Below, one piece after another: positions 1 to 7,191 of a stretch of 64,000 nt of DNA. The position numbers and the translations under genes were made by a program. Position 1 is the first letter of the stretch, and each line of letters begins with the position of its first letter. Source of the stretch: Natronolimnohabitans innermongolicus JCM 12255 (lineage in GTDB: Archaea; Halobacteriota; Halobacteria; Halobacteriales; Natrialbaceae); assembly GCF_000337215.1 (NCBI RefSeq), contig NZ_AOHZ01000040.1:1-64000 (forward strand), written 5' to 3'. Below the pieces are notes generated by a model, which made no database searches, was not told the DNA's origin, and saw nothing but the letters and a program-made list of their open reading frames with translations.

Positions 1-859
1 TCGTCGCGAAGACGTTCAGCGAGGCGAACTCCTCGTCGCCCTGGAGTTTGGCCGCGAAGACGTACGTCGAGACGGCCGTCGGCGTCCCGAGCATGACGAC
101 CGTCGCGGTAAACGTCGCCGCGTCGACCGACAGCGCCGAGAACACCGCCCACGCGAGCGCGGGCATACAGACGATTTTCAACCCGACGACCGACCCCGTC
201 GCGCCGAAATCGATCGACAGGGGGTCGATCTCGAGCGAGGCACCCACACAGGGCAGGGCCAGCGGCAGCGCGAACGAGCCGACGACGTCGAGGCCGACCG
301 CGACGGTGCCGGGAACTGCCACGCCGCTCGAGCCGACTCCGAGGCCGGCGATCAACGCCAGGAGAACCGGATTTTTCGCCAGCCCGCGCAGTTCGTCCCC
401 GATCGCGGCGTCGGCCCCGTTGAGCGTCGAGAGCACGAGGATCGTCAACGGCAACTGCGTCAGCGTGATGACCCCGAGGACGACGCTCGCGATCGCGGTC
501 ACCTCCGGTCCGAACGTCGCCGCGACCAGCGGGAGGCCGAGATAGCCCAGGTTCGAGTGATACGACTGGACGACGGCCACACTCCGCTGTCCGACCGACT
601 CCCGGCGCCGGTGGACCAGCCAGGCCAGCGCCGCCGTCGTAAACAGGACGAACAGCAGGCCGCCGACCAGCGTCACCGACAGCAACTCGCCGATCGCCTG
701 GTCGTACGTCGAGACGAAGATCAGCGCCGGCAACGCGACGTAGTAGGCGACGGCGTTCAGCCGCGCCGTCCGGCCGGCGTCGAGGATTCCCGACGCTCGC
801 AGCCCCGCCCCCGCCAGGAGGACCACGAGCAACGCCAGCAGCCGGCCGAGCACTTCCAT
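1..859 (-). CDS. AEC-family (auxin efflux carrier-like) permease, 3' end outside window
   Basis: Reading from ATG at 859 on the minus strand gives an open frame to the window edge (286 residues visible). It starts MEVLGRLLALLLVVLLAG and is made of hydrophobic spans separated by short charged loops. The small N-terminal helix, the polar stretch QSYHSNLGYLGLP and the later SLEIDPLSIDFGA and LGTPTAVSTYVFA segments fit the AEC family, secondary transporters that export or import organic acids or auxin-like anions. Length to the edge is close to the family's 300 or so residues, so only the last helix is probably missing. The substrate cannot be inferred. A TATA-like box lies 25-31 bases before the start. 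It is divergent from nothing close by; the kinase gene behind it reads the same way. Confidence 0.8.
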   Translation of the reverse strand, partial: MEVLGRLLALLVVLLAGAGLRASGILDAGRTARLNAVAYYVALPALIFVSTYDQAIGELLSVTLVGGLLFVLFTTAALAWLVHRRRESVGQRSVAVVQSYHSNLGYLGLPLVAATFGPEVTAIASVVLGVITLTQLPLTILVLSTLNGADAAIGDELRGLAKNPVLLALIAGLGVGSSGVAVPGTVAVGLDVVGSFALPLALPCVGASLEIDPLSIDFGATGSVVGLKIVCMPALAWAVFSALSVDAATFTATVVMLGTPTAVSTYVFAAKLQGDEEFASLNVFAT

Positions 860-883
860 AGCGGTCTCGAGTCGGTTCGGGCG

Positions 884-890
884 CTTTTAG
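884..890 (-). promoter_or_regulatory. TATA-like box for the AEC permease
   Basis: The minus-strand sequence CTAAAAG lies 25-31 bases before the ATG at 859, the spacing expected for a leaderless haloarchaeal transcript. This is position-based inference only. Confidence 0.4.
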
Positions 891-939
891 CGTTCGGTTG
901 CGGAATGAGATGTGAGGACGTAGCAAGAGCGAGCCGGCA

Positions 940-955
940 GTATGCGAACGCATAC
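940..955. repeat. 16-bp inverted repeat between the permease and kinase genes
   Basis: GTATGCG and CGCATAC form a perfect 7-bp inverted repeat with an AA spacer. It lies 19 bases past the kinase stop codon and upstream of the permease promoter, so it may be a terminator stem or a protein-binding palindrome. Confidence 0.45.
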
Positions 956-973
956 ATAGCAAAATGGATTAAG

Positions 974-3166
974 CTAACACTCGGTCGGAGACGAGCCCCG
1001 TTCACATTCTCCGTTCTGAAGACTGATTTCGAATCGAGCGCCGCCCTCGGCCCCCTCCGTAATCGCAACTGTCCAGTCGTGTGCATCTACAACGCGGGAG
1101 ACGATGTTGAGCCCGAATCCGGTTCCGTTCTCCGCCGTCGTGTAGCCGGCCTCGAAAATCTCGTCGGACGCTGATTCTGGAATCCCCGGACCGTCGTCCT
1201 CGACATAGAATCCGTCGGCTGTTTCGCCGACCGTCACCGTGACGGTCTCGCCGGCGTGTTCGATTGCGTTCCGGAACAGATTCTCGAATAGCTGTTTGAG
1301 TTGGTCCCGGTCGGTCGCAATCGTCCGATCCGTTTCGACGGCGAGTGTTGCGTCTTTTGTCGCCACCGTCCCCCAACACTCGCGAAGAATTTCGTCGAGT
1401 GCCACCGCTTCGATCTCCATTGCAGCAGTCCCGACTCGCGCGAGCGTGAGCAGATCTTCGGTGAGCGCCTCCATGCGGTCGAGCGCGTTCTCGATATCCG
1501 CGATGTGATCGCTGTCACACTCCGCCTGCAGTAACTCGAGTCTCCCCTGTGCGAGTTGGATCGGGTTTCGGAGGTCGTGGCTGACGATGCGCGTAAAGTG
1601 ATCCAGCCGTTCGTTCTGCTCGACGAGTTCCGTCTGTCGCTTTTTCTGTTCGGTGATGTCGCGATCCATCGCCACGAACCGATCTTTGCCGTCTAGCGCG
1701 AGGCGGATAAGGTGAATCTCGACGGGCACAGTCGTTCCGTCCGCTCGTTTGAGTTCCCCTTCGAATCGCTGTGGGACGTTCGTCGGCAAGCTCTCCCAGA
1801 ACGATCGCGCTCGGTCCGGGTCGGCAGCCGCGTCGAGTTCCCAGACGGTTTTCCCGATAATTTCGTCCTCCGTATAGCCGAGTTTGGTGCACATCCGCCC
1901 GTTGACGTCGCAGATGACGCCGTTGGCATCGTGGATCGCGATCATATCCGGCGAGTGTTCGAAGAGTGCCTCGAGTCGTGCAGCCTGTGACCGTAACTGC
2001 TCTTCGTGAGTTTTCTTTTTCGTTACATCATCCTGAAAGCCGACGAAATACTCGATATCGCCGTTGTCGTCGAAGAGCGGGGCGATGCGAACGCGGTTCC
2101 AGAATTCGGTGCCGTCCGCGCGGTAGTTCCGGAGTTCGACGGTGACAGACTCCCTGTTTTCGACCGCGGCCCGAAGGTTGGCGACTGGTTCGTCGCGCGT
2201 TTGCTCGCCCTGGAGAAACCGGCAGTTCCGCCCGAGGACCTCGTCCCTCTCGTAGCCGGAGATGCTGGTGAACTCGTCGTTCGCATAGATGATCGGGTTA
2301 TCCTCGGCGTGCGGGTCGGTGAGGGTGATGCCGACGGGCGCTTCGTTCATCGCTCGCTCTCTCACCGACAGCTCCGTTTCCACGGTGTCGTCGGTGGTCG
2401 GTTTCGAAAGCGTACAGATGAGCGAGCCGTCGTCCGTGTACGAGAGCGTGTGCTCGAGGTCGATCACGGTTCTATCTTTCCGGACGAACGACGTCTGGCC
2501 GTGCCAGCGGCCGTCCCTGGCAGCGGGTAGCAATACGTCGTAGATCTCGTCGACGTCCGCATCACGGTAGAGCGTCTCCCAGTGGGCCCCGACGAGTTCG
2601 TCACGCTCGTAGCCGAGTAGTTCCGCGTACGCCGAGTTCAGATACTCGATCTCCCCATCGTTGCTCAGGATAGCGATCCCGTCGTGAGCGGTTTCGATCG
2701 CTTCGAGGCCGCGGTCGAGGTAGCGTTCGGCCCAGTAGTGTTCGACGGCATTCTGGATGCGGTTCGCGAGTACCTGATACTGTTCGGTGCCGCCCCCCTT
2801 CTGGAGGTACTCCGTGACGCCCGCAGTGATCGCTTCACTCGCTATCTCCTCGGATCCTTTCCCGGTAAAGAGGACAAACGGGAGATCGGGATGGTTCTCT
2901 CGGACGCGTTGGAGGACCTCGAGGCCGTTCGATTCGGGCATGTCGTAGTCGCTTACGATGCAGTCGAACGCGGTGTCACTGTCCCGGAGTGTAGTGAGCG
3001 CGTCTTGCGGATCCGTTTCGGTATGTACGGCAAAGTGGTCACGTTCTCGCTCGAGGTACGTCGCGACGAGATCTGCAAACCGTTGATCGTCCTCGAGGTG
3101 GAGGATATCGATAGTTTTCGAACGAGATAACAGAGACGCAGTAAGAGAGGGGGGATTCGGACTCAT
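974..3166 (-). CDS. Receiver-PAS-LOV-PAS hybrid histidine kinase (putative blue-light sensor)
   Basis: 730 residues. Residues about 18-140 are a receiver domain with acidic pocket D26/D27, phosphoacceptor D73, T101 and K123. A first PAS follows (about 150-260). Residues about 275-385 are a LOV-type PAS: GRNCRFLQG places the photoactive cysteine at C315, and the FMN-contacting positions of LOV domains are present (NYRADG, FWN, GFQ). A third PAS covers about 395-505. The HisKA helix contains H530 (SHDLRNP), and the C-terminal ATPase has N-box NAIEHAG, DDGPGIP and GTGFGLNI. No membrane segment is seen, so it is cytoplasmic. In LOV proteins blue light forms a Cys-flavin adduct; here that would modulate autophosphorylation. 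No partner regulator adjoins it. Family assignment is strong; light sensing is inferred. Confidence 0.93.
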   Translation of the reverse strand: MSPNPPSLTASLLSRSKTIDILHLEDDQRFADLVATYLERERDHFAVHTETDPQDALTTLRDSDTAFDCIVSDYDMPESNGLEVLQRVRENHPDLPFVLFTGKGSEEIASEAITAGVTEYLQKGGGTEQYQVLANRIQNAVEHYWAERYLDRGLEAIETAHDGIAILSNDGEIEYLNSAYAELLGYERDELVGAHWETLYRDADVDEIYDVLLPAARDGRWHGQTSFVRKDRTVIDLEHTLSYTDDGSLICTLSKPTTDDTVETELSVRERAMNEAPVGITLTDPHAEDNPIIYANDEFTSISGYERDEVLGRNCRFLQGEQTRDEPVANLRAAVENRESVTVELRNYRADGTEFWNRVRIAPLFDDNGDIEYFVGFQDDVTKKKTHEEQLRSQAARLEALFEHSPDMIAIHDANGVICDVNGRMCTKLGYTEDEIIGKTVWELDAAADPDRARSFWESLPTNVPQRFEGELKRADGTTVPVEIHLIRLALDGKDRFVAMDRDITEQKKRQTELVEQNERLDHFTRIVSHDLRNPIQLAQGRLELLQAECDSDHIADIENALDRMEALTEDLLTLARVGTAAMEIEAVALDEILRECWGTVATKDATLAVETDRTIATDRDQLKQLFENLFRNAIEHAGETVTVTVGETADGFYVEDDGPGIPESASDEIFEAGYTTAENGTGFGLNIVSRVVDAHDWTVAITEGAEGGARFEISLQNGECERGSSPTEC

Positions 3167-3330
3167 ACTGAACGGCTAGTAGTTGGGAAGTAGAGACTCT
3201 TGAATAGCATGGCCCTTTCCCGACGGTCTGTGGCCTATACTAGTCTTTACAGAAGACCTAGGAGAATGCCCCGAGGCTTGACCCGAGGCGATTCACGAGG
3301 TCGGTGGATTCTTTCGAACGAAATAAGGAG

Positions 3331-3411
3331 TGGGTTGGGACAGATTTGAACCACGCCCGAGAACCTGCTCGCTTCGCTCGCAGAACCTCGGTCTCGTTCA
3401 AATCTGCCCAA
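3331..3411. repeat. Inverted repeat carrying a copy of the tRNA-Val 3' end
   Basis: Positions 3331-3351 match the 3' end of the tRNA-Val at 3455-3475 (acceptor strand plus T arm) in all but one base. A reverse-complement copy of 16 bases lies at 3396-3411, ending one arm of a long hairpin with a single bulged base; the arms share CAGATTTGAAC and its complement. The 44-base interior is itself able to fold (CTGC...GCAG). It looks like a tRNA-derived palindromic repeat or a remnant of integration at the tRNA. Confidence 0.7.
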
Positions 3412-3420
3412 CGTAACGAA

Positions 3421-3449
3421 TTTGCTGCTCGCGGTTTGCTCGCAGCAAA
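3421..3449 (-). terminator. Hairpin just downstream of tRNA-Val
   Basis: TTTGCTGC at 3421-3428 pairs perfectly with GCAGCAAA at 3442-3449 across a 13-base loop. On the minus strand it begins 6 bases after the tRNA 3' end, so it may act in termination or 3' processing. It has no clear T-run. Confidence 0.4.
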
Positions 3450-3454
3450 ATTAG

Positions 3455-3529
3455 TGGGTTGGGGCAGATTTGAACTGCCGACTTCCTCCGTGTGAAGGAG
3501 GTATCATAACCGGACTAGATCACCAACCC
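3455..3529 (-). tRNA. tRNA-Val (anticodon CAC)
   Basis: The 75-base minus-strand sequence folds as a cloverleaf. The acceptor stem is GGGTTGG paired with CCAACCC, and the anticodon stem is CCTCC/GGAGG around loop TTCACAC, giving anticodon CAC. The T arm reads GGCAG-TTCAAAT-CTGCC, and the discriminator base is A at 3455. CCA is not encoded. No intron is needed for this fold. The next gene upstream (3570-3791) is on the same strand but is separated by 40 bases. Confidence 0.95.
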
Positions 3530-3569
3530 GCAGGGGGTTGTATCAGTCCGTCCGACTTAAGACTTCCTT

Positions 3570-3791
3570 TCAGCGGTCGTCGGACGTCCCTCGAGCGAGC
3601 GACGCTCGAGCGCTGCCGGCGACGGATCGGGCGCGGCCACGGACGAGTTCGAGGCGGGTCGGTTCGGGGTTGCGACCGACCAGCGAACGCACGCGAGTCG
3701 CGTAGGGGGCGGCGGTCTCCTCGAGGCCGAGCTTCGCGTGTTCACCGGCGCGTTTCAGGTAGTATCGGGCGTCGTCGAAGTGTTTGTTCAT
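3570..3791 (-). CDS. Small conserved haloarchaeal protein of unknown function
   Basis: 73 residues beginning MNKHFDDARYYLKRAGEHAKLG. The first half is predicted amphipathic helix with alternating charged and small residues; the C-terminal third is rich in Arg, Ser and Ala. There is no signal peptide, membrane helix or metal motif. Proteins with the same MNKHF-DA-YYLKRA opening are, from memory, widespread in haloarchaea as an uncharacterised DUF. A TATA-like TATAATA on the minus strand at 3821-3827 sits 30-36 bases before this ATG, which supports a monocistronic gene reading away from the adenine deaminase gene. Confidence 0.75.
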   Translation of the reverse strand: MNKHFDDARYYLKRAGEHAKLGLEETAAPYATRVRSLVGRNPEPTRLELVRGRARSVAGSARASLARGTSDDR

Positions 3792-3820
3792 GGTGAGACG
3801 TAGGGAGGGTGGCGCCCGGG

Positions 3821-3827
3821 TATTATA
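3821..3827 (-). promoter_or_regulatory. TATA-like box for the small protein at 3570-3791
   Basis: TATAATA on the minus strand, 30-36 bases before the ATG at 3791, inside the divergent gap with the adenine deaminase gene. Confidence 0.45.
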
Positions 3828-3898
3828 GCCCTTTTGTGGGCGACAGAGCCGAATCGAAGACCGGACGACATACGTCCCTGGGGGATCGTCTCACGGGT

Positions 3899-5722
3899 AT
3901 GAACGAGTTGCAGCCGGTCGCCCTCGAGCGAGACGAGGCGACCGCCGATCTGGTCGTTACGGGCGGATCGGTCTACGGGTCGAACAGGCGAGCGGTCCTC
4001 GAGCGAGACGTCGCGGTCGTCGGCGATCGCATCGCAGCGCTGCTCGACGACGCCGACGCCGTCGTCGGCCCCGAGACCACGGTTATCGACGCGAGCGGTC
4101 GGTACGTCCTGCCGGGGTTGATCGACGCCCACACGCACGCGGATCTCAAGGTGACTCCGGAACGCGCCGTTCCGGGGACCCTCGAGAGCGGGACGACGTC
4201 GATCGTCACCGAGACGTCCGGCCTCGGGCTTCACTTCGGCGCCCGCGGCGTCGAGACGACCCTCGAGCGCACCGCCGGGAGTCCCGTAACGACGTATCTC
4301 GCCGTGCCGCCACAGCCGTTCGTCGACACCTTCGAGCCGCCGCGCGGCGACGCGGACGCCCTCGAGGACTGTGCCGACCTGCTCGAGCGCGACCGCGTGA
4401 TCGGCGTCGGCGAGATCGACTGGATCCACGTCGTTGGTCACGAGCCGCCGCTCTCGAAACTCGTCGACGCCGCACACGACAGCGGCGGCGTGGTCGTCGG
4501 CCACGGCGCGGGCTGCCGGGGCGACTCGTTGCGAGCGTTCGCGACGGTGGTGGACAACGACCACGAGGCGATCGCCGCCGAGGGAATGCGCGAGCGGGCC
4601 GCGGCCGGCGTTCACGTCGTCGGCCGCTGCGGGTCGAACCGCGACGACCTCCCGGCGCTCGCGGCGGCCGCGCCCGACCTCGACCCGGCGAGCGTCTCGC
4701 TGTCGACCGACGGCATCGACCCCGACGAACTGCTCGAGGGGGTCGGGATGGCCGACGTCGTCGCTCGAGCGATCGAACTCGGGATCCCGGCACAGGACGC
4801 GATCGACGCCGCGACGCGCAATCCGGCCGAACAGTTCGGCCTCGAGGGCCGAGGGCGGATCGCCGCCGGCGCTTATGCGGATCTGCTGGTCGTCGACGAT
4901 CTCGAGTCGATGGGCGTCGAGACGGTCGTCGCGAACGGCGAGGTCGTCGTCGCCGACGGCTCGGCGACCGTCGCGCCCTCGACCGATCCCTATCCGGACT
5001 ACGTCACCGAGATGGTCTCGATCGACGACGGCGTCGGCGAGGACCGATTTACCGCGCCGGCGTCGGCCGCGCCCGACGGCGTCGTCCGCGCGCTGGCGGT
5101 CGGTTCGGGGCTCGTGACGACGGAAACGGTCGCGGAACCCGCGGTGACGACCGTCGAGGGCGATGCGGTGGCAGGCGGCGCCGCGGGCGATCGACTCGGT
5201 CCCGATCCGAACGCCGACGTGCTCACGGCGACGCTGCTCGATCGGACGCCGGCCACCGACCGCGGCTTCACCGGCTTCCTCACCGGGTTCGGCCTCGAGT
5301 CCGGCGCCGTCGCGACGAGTGCGACCTGGGAGCGAATCGGGCTGACGACCGTCGCCGCCGATCCGGCGGACGCGGTCGTCGCGGCTCGGCGCGTCGCCGA
5401 GCTAAACGGCGGGTTCGCCGTCGCTCGAGACGGTGACGTCGTCGCCGACCTCGAACTGCCGGTCGCCGGCGTCGCCTCCAACGCGCCGCTCGAGGACGTT
5501 GCGGACGGGTACGAGGCCCTCGAGGACGCGCTTCGCAGGGGCGGCGTCGAGATCGACGATCCGCTCGTGACCCTCGAAACGCTGACGTTCCCGGGCGTGC
5601 CGGCGCTGAAGCTCACGCCGTCGGGGTACGCCGACGTGCTCGGGCAGCAGGTCGTCGGCCTCGACCCCGAGACGGAGGCCGGGGCCGCCGATGTCGAGTC
5701 CGACTCCGAGTCGGAGACGTAG
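3899..5722 (+). CDS. ade: Adenine deaminase-family amidohydrolase
   Basis: 607 residues from ATG 3899, chosen because an in-frame ATG at 3809 would add about 30 residues that lie over the divergent promoter. The N-terminal composite-domain strands lead into the amidohydrolase metal motif DAHTHADLK. Later come GEIDWIH, VGHGAGCRGD, the NDHEA region, SLSTDG (catalytic Asp) and NPAEQFGLEGRG. The C-terminal domain has GGFAVARDG and LTFPGVPALKLTPSGYADV, the layout specific to adenine deaminase (adenine to hypoxanthine plus ammonia) rather than other amidohydrolases. The first motif is HTHAD instead of the usual HIESS, so the enzyme is divergent and its substrate is not certain. Hypoxanthine would feed the Hpt encoded near 55 kb. 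Confidence 0.8.
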   Translation: MNELQPVALERDEATADLVVTGGSVYGSNRRAVLERDVAVVGDRIAALLDDADAVVGPETTVIDASGRYVLPGLIDAHTHADLKVTPERAVPGTLESGTTSIVTETSGLGLHFGARGVETTLERTAGSPVTTYLAVPPQPFVDTFEPPRGDADALEDCADLLERDRVIGVGEIDWIHVVGHEPPLSKLVDAAHDSGGVVVGHGAGCRGDSLRAFATVVDNDHEAIAAEGMRERAAAGVHVVGRCGSNRDDLPALAAAAPDLDPASVSLSTDGIDPDELLEGVGMADVVARAIELGIPAQDAIDAATRNPAEQFGLEGRGRIAAGAYADLLVVDDLESMGVETVVANGEVVVADGSATVAPSTDPYPDYVTEMVSIDDGVGEDRFTAPASAAPDGVVRALAVGSGLVTTETVAEPAVTTVEGDAVAGGAAGDRLGPDPNADVLTATLLDRTPATDRGFTGFLTGFGLESGAVATSATWERIGLTTVAADPADAVVAARRVAELNGGFAVARDGDVVADLELPVAGVASNAPLEDVADGYEALEDALRRGGVEIDDPLVTLETLTFPGVPALKLTPSGYADVLGQQVVGLDPETEAGAADVESDSESET

Positions 5723-5755
5723 TCGCGAAAACAGCGCTGCGACCGTAGCCGCCGA

Positions 5756-6289
5756 TCAGTAGCTGGGCGATTCTTCCGGCTCGCCCTCGCGGGCGTTGAC
5801 GACGCGACCGAGCGTGAACAGGCCGTCCGAAAGCCGGTTCAGGTACTGGACGGCGAGTTCGTTGATCTCCTCCTCGCGGGCGAGCGCGACCGCACGCCGT
5901 TCGGCTCGCCGACAGACCGTTCGAGCGTGGTGCAACTGAGCGCCGTGGTCGCTGCCCGTCGGCAGGATAAACGAGGTCAGCGGCTCGAGTTCGTCGTCGT
6001 ACGCGTCGATCCAGTCTTCGATCGTCTCGACGTGCTCGGCGCGGATCGCGGGGTCGTCCTCGTCGGGGTCGGGGTTCGCGAAGTCGGCTTGCACGACGTG
6101 GAGGTGGTTCTGGACCTCGCGCAGTTGTGCGTCGACGTCGTCGTGACCCGTCGGCCGGATCGTCCCGATCAGGGCGTTGAGTTCGTCGACGGTGCCGTAG
6201 GCTTCGATGCGCTCGCTCGTTTTCGAGACGCGGCTCATGTCCCGCAGGTCGGTCTGGCCGTCGTCGCCGCGACCGGTGTAAATCGACAT
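5756..6289 (-). CDS. pduO: PduO-type cob(I)alamin adenosyltransferase
   Basis: 177 residues from ATG 6289 (MSIYTGRGDDGQTDL). The N-terminal TGRGDDGQT loop binds ATP, RIEAYGTVDELNALIG is the second signature, and the C-terminal RRAERRAVAL and LNRLSDGLFTLGRVVN helices match the PduO/MMAB trimer fold. It transfers adenosyl from ATP to reduced cobalamin, making adenosylcobalamin. The in-window consumer is methylmalonyl-CoA mutase at 39-41 kb. A longer open frame extends to 6415, but the extra N-terminal residues have no family counterpart and lie over the promoter of the divergent small gene. Convergent with the adenine deaminase gene, 33 bases apart. Confidence 0.93.
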   Translation of the reverse strand: MSIYTGRGDDGQTDLRDMSRVSKTSERIEAYGTVDELNALIGTIRPTGHDDVDAQLREVQNHLHVVQADFANPDPDEDDPAIRAEHVETIEDWIDAYDDELEPLTSFILPTGSDHGAQLHHARTVCRRAERRAVALAREEEINELAVQYLNRLSDGLFTLGRVVNAREGEPEESPSY

Positions 6290-6413
6290 ACTCGAGTCGA
6301 CGGACGGCGAGTACTTAATCTCTGGCGAGCGTGCGCTCGTCGTCAGTCGGGCTGCACTCGAGGTAGTCGCCGTGATCGGTACGTTAAACACGCGGCCCGC
6401 CCAACACCCGCGC

Positions 6414-6587
6414 ATGACGATGGAACTCGATCACGAGTGTCCGAACTGCGGCGGGGAGAAGACGTTCTACCGCGCTGCGAGCACGACGCTCCACCTCGGC
6501 GAGAAGGTCAAGTGGCACTGCCCGGACTGCGACTACGGCTTCGTTCGAATCGGCGACAACGGAACGGCCGTCGACTCGAGCGCCTGA
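6414..6587 (+). CDS. Small zinc-ribbon protein
   Basis: 57 residues (MTMELDHECPNCGGEKTFYR...). Two CxxC pairs, CPNC near residue 9 and CPDC near residue 37, form a one-knuckle zinc beta-ribbon; the segment between them, ASTTLHLGEKVKWH, resembles ribbon proteins that read nucleic acid or assist other enzymes. There is no other domain. The start at 6414 is chosen over an in-frame codon at 6372 because the shorter form begins just before the first CxxC pair as in other small haloarchaeal ribbon proteins. Divergent from the cobalamin adenosyltransferase gene. Function unknown. Confidence 0.8.
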   Translation: MTMELDHECPNCGGEKTFYRAASTTLHLGEKVKWHCPDCDYGFVRIGDNGTAVDSSA

Positions 6588-6647
6588 TTTTCGCTGCTCG
6601 TCCGTTTCGACCGATTGCCTCGAGTTCTCCACCGGGACCGACCGCGT

Positions 6648-7088
6648 TCAGTAGTCGATCGCGGACTGTTCGTAGGCCGGCGACACCGATCGGATGATGT
6701 TCGCGACCTGCTGGAGTTCCATTCCCAGCAGGACGACGATATCCGACAGCGAGACGATCCCGGCGAGTTCGCCGTCCTCGACGACGGGGACGCGGCGGAC
6801 CCCCCTTTCGGACATTTGTCCGAGCAGTTCGTAGAGGCCCGTCTCGGCGTCGACGGTCACTAGCGGCTCCGAGACGATCGTCTCGACCGGCGTCTCGCTC
6901 GTGACGTCGGTTCCCCCGAGGACCGCAAACGCGAGGTCGCGGTCGGAGACGAGCCCGACTGGTTCCCCGTCCTCGGTAACGACGACGCTTCCGACGCGGT
7001 TCGACTGCATCGTGTCGACGAGTTCGGCGAGTGTCGTCTCCGGATCGGCGGTGACGACCGTTTCGCGCGTGATGTCGATGACTGCCAT
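6648..7088 (-). CDS. Two-CBS-domain protein
   Basis: 146 residues from ATG 7088. Two tandem CBS repeats are visible: residues about 8-62 (TTLAELVDTMQSNRVGSVVV...GLVSDRDLAF) and about 72-128 (GLYELLGQMSERGVRRVPVV...GIVSLSDIVVLL). The last residues form a short tail. Stand-alone CBS pairs bind adenosyl ligands such as AMP, ATP or SAM and act as regulatory modules; the partner is not indicated by the context. It is divergent from the NAD kinase fusion gene, with about 100 bases between starts, which makes an adenylate or NAD(P)-linked role possible but unproven. Confidence 0.9.
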   Translation of the reverse strand: MAVIDITRETVVTADPETTLAELVDTMQSNRVGSVVVTEDGEPVGLVSDRDLAFAVLGGTDVTSETPVETIVSEPLVTVDAETGLYELLGQMSERGVRRVPVVEDGELAGIVSLSDIVVLLGMELQQVANIIRSVSPAYEQSAIDY

Positions 7089-7160
7089 ACGAACCGTCCG
7101 ACCGCCGGGACCATAGTGGCTGTCCTCGAGGTGCGTCGTCGGGTCGCGAGTGTCCAACGA

Positions 7161-7167
7161 TTTATTG
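7161..7167 (+). promoter_or_regulatory. TATA-like box for the NAD kinase-phosphatase gene
   Basis: TTTATTG lies 25-31 bases before ATG 7192. This spacing favours the leaderless ATG over the upstream GTG at 7150. Confidence 0.5.
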
Positions 7168-7191
7168 CTCGATGCGGGAGAGGATGTACGT

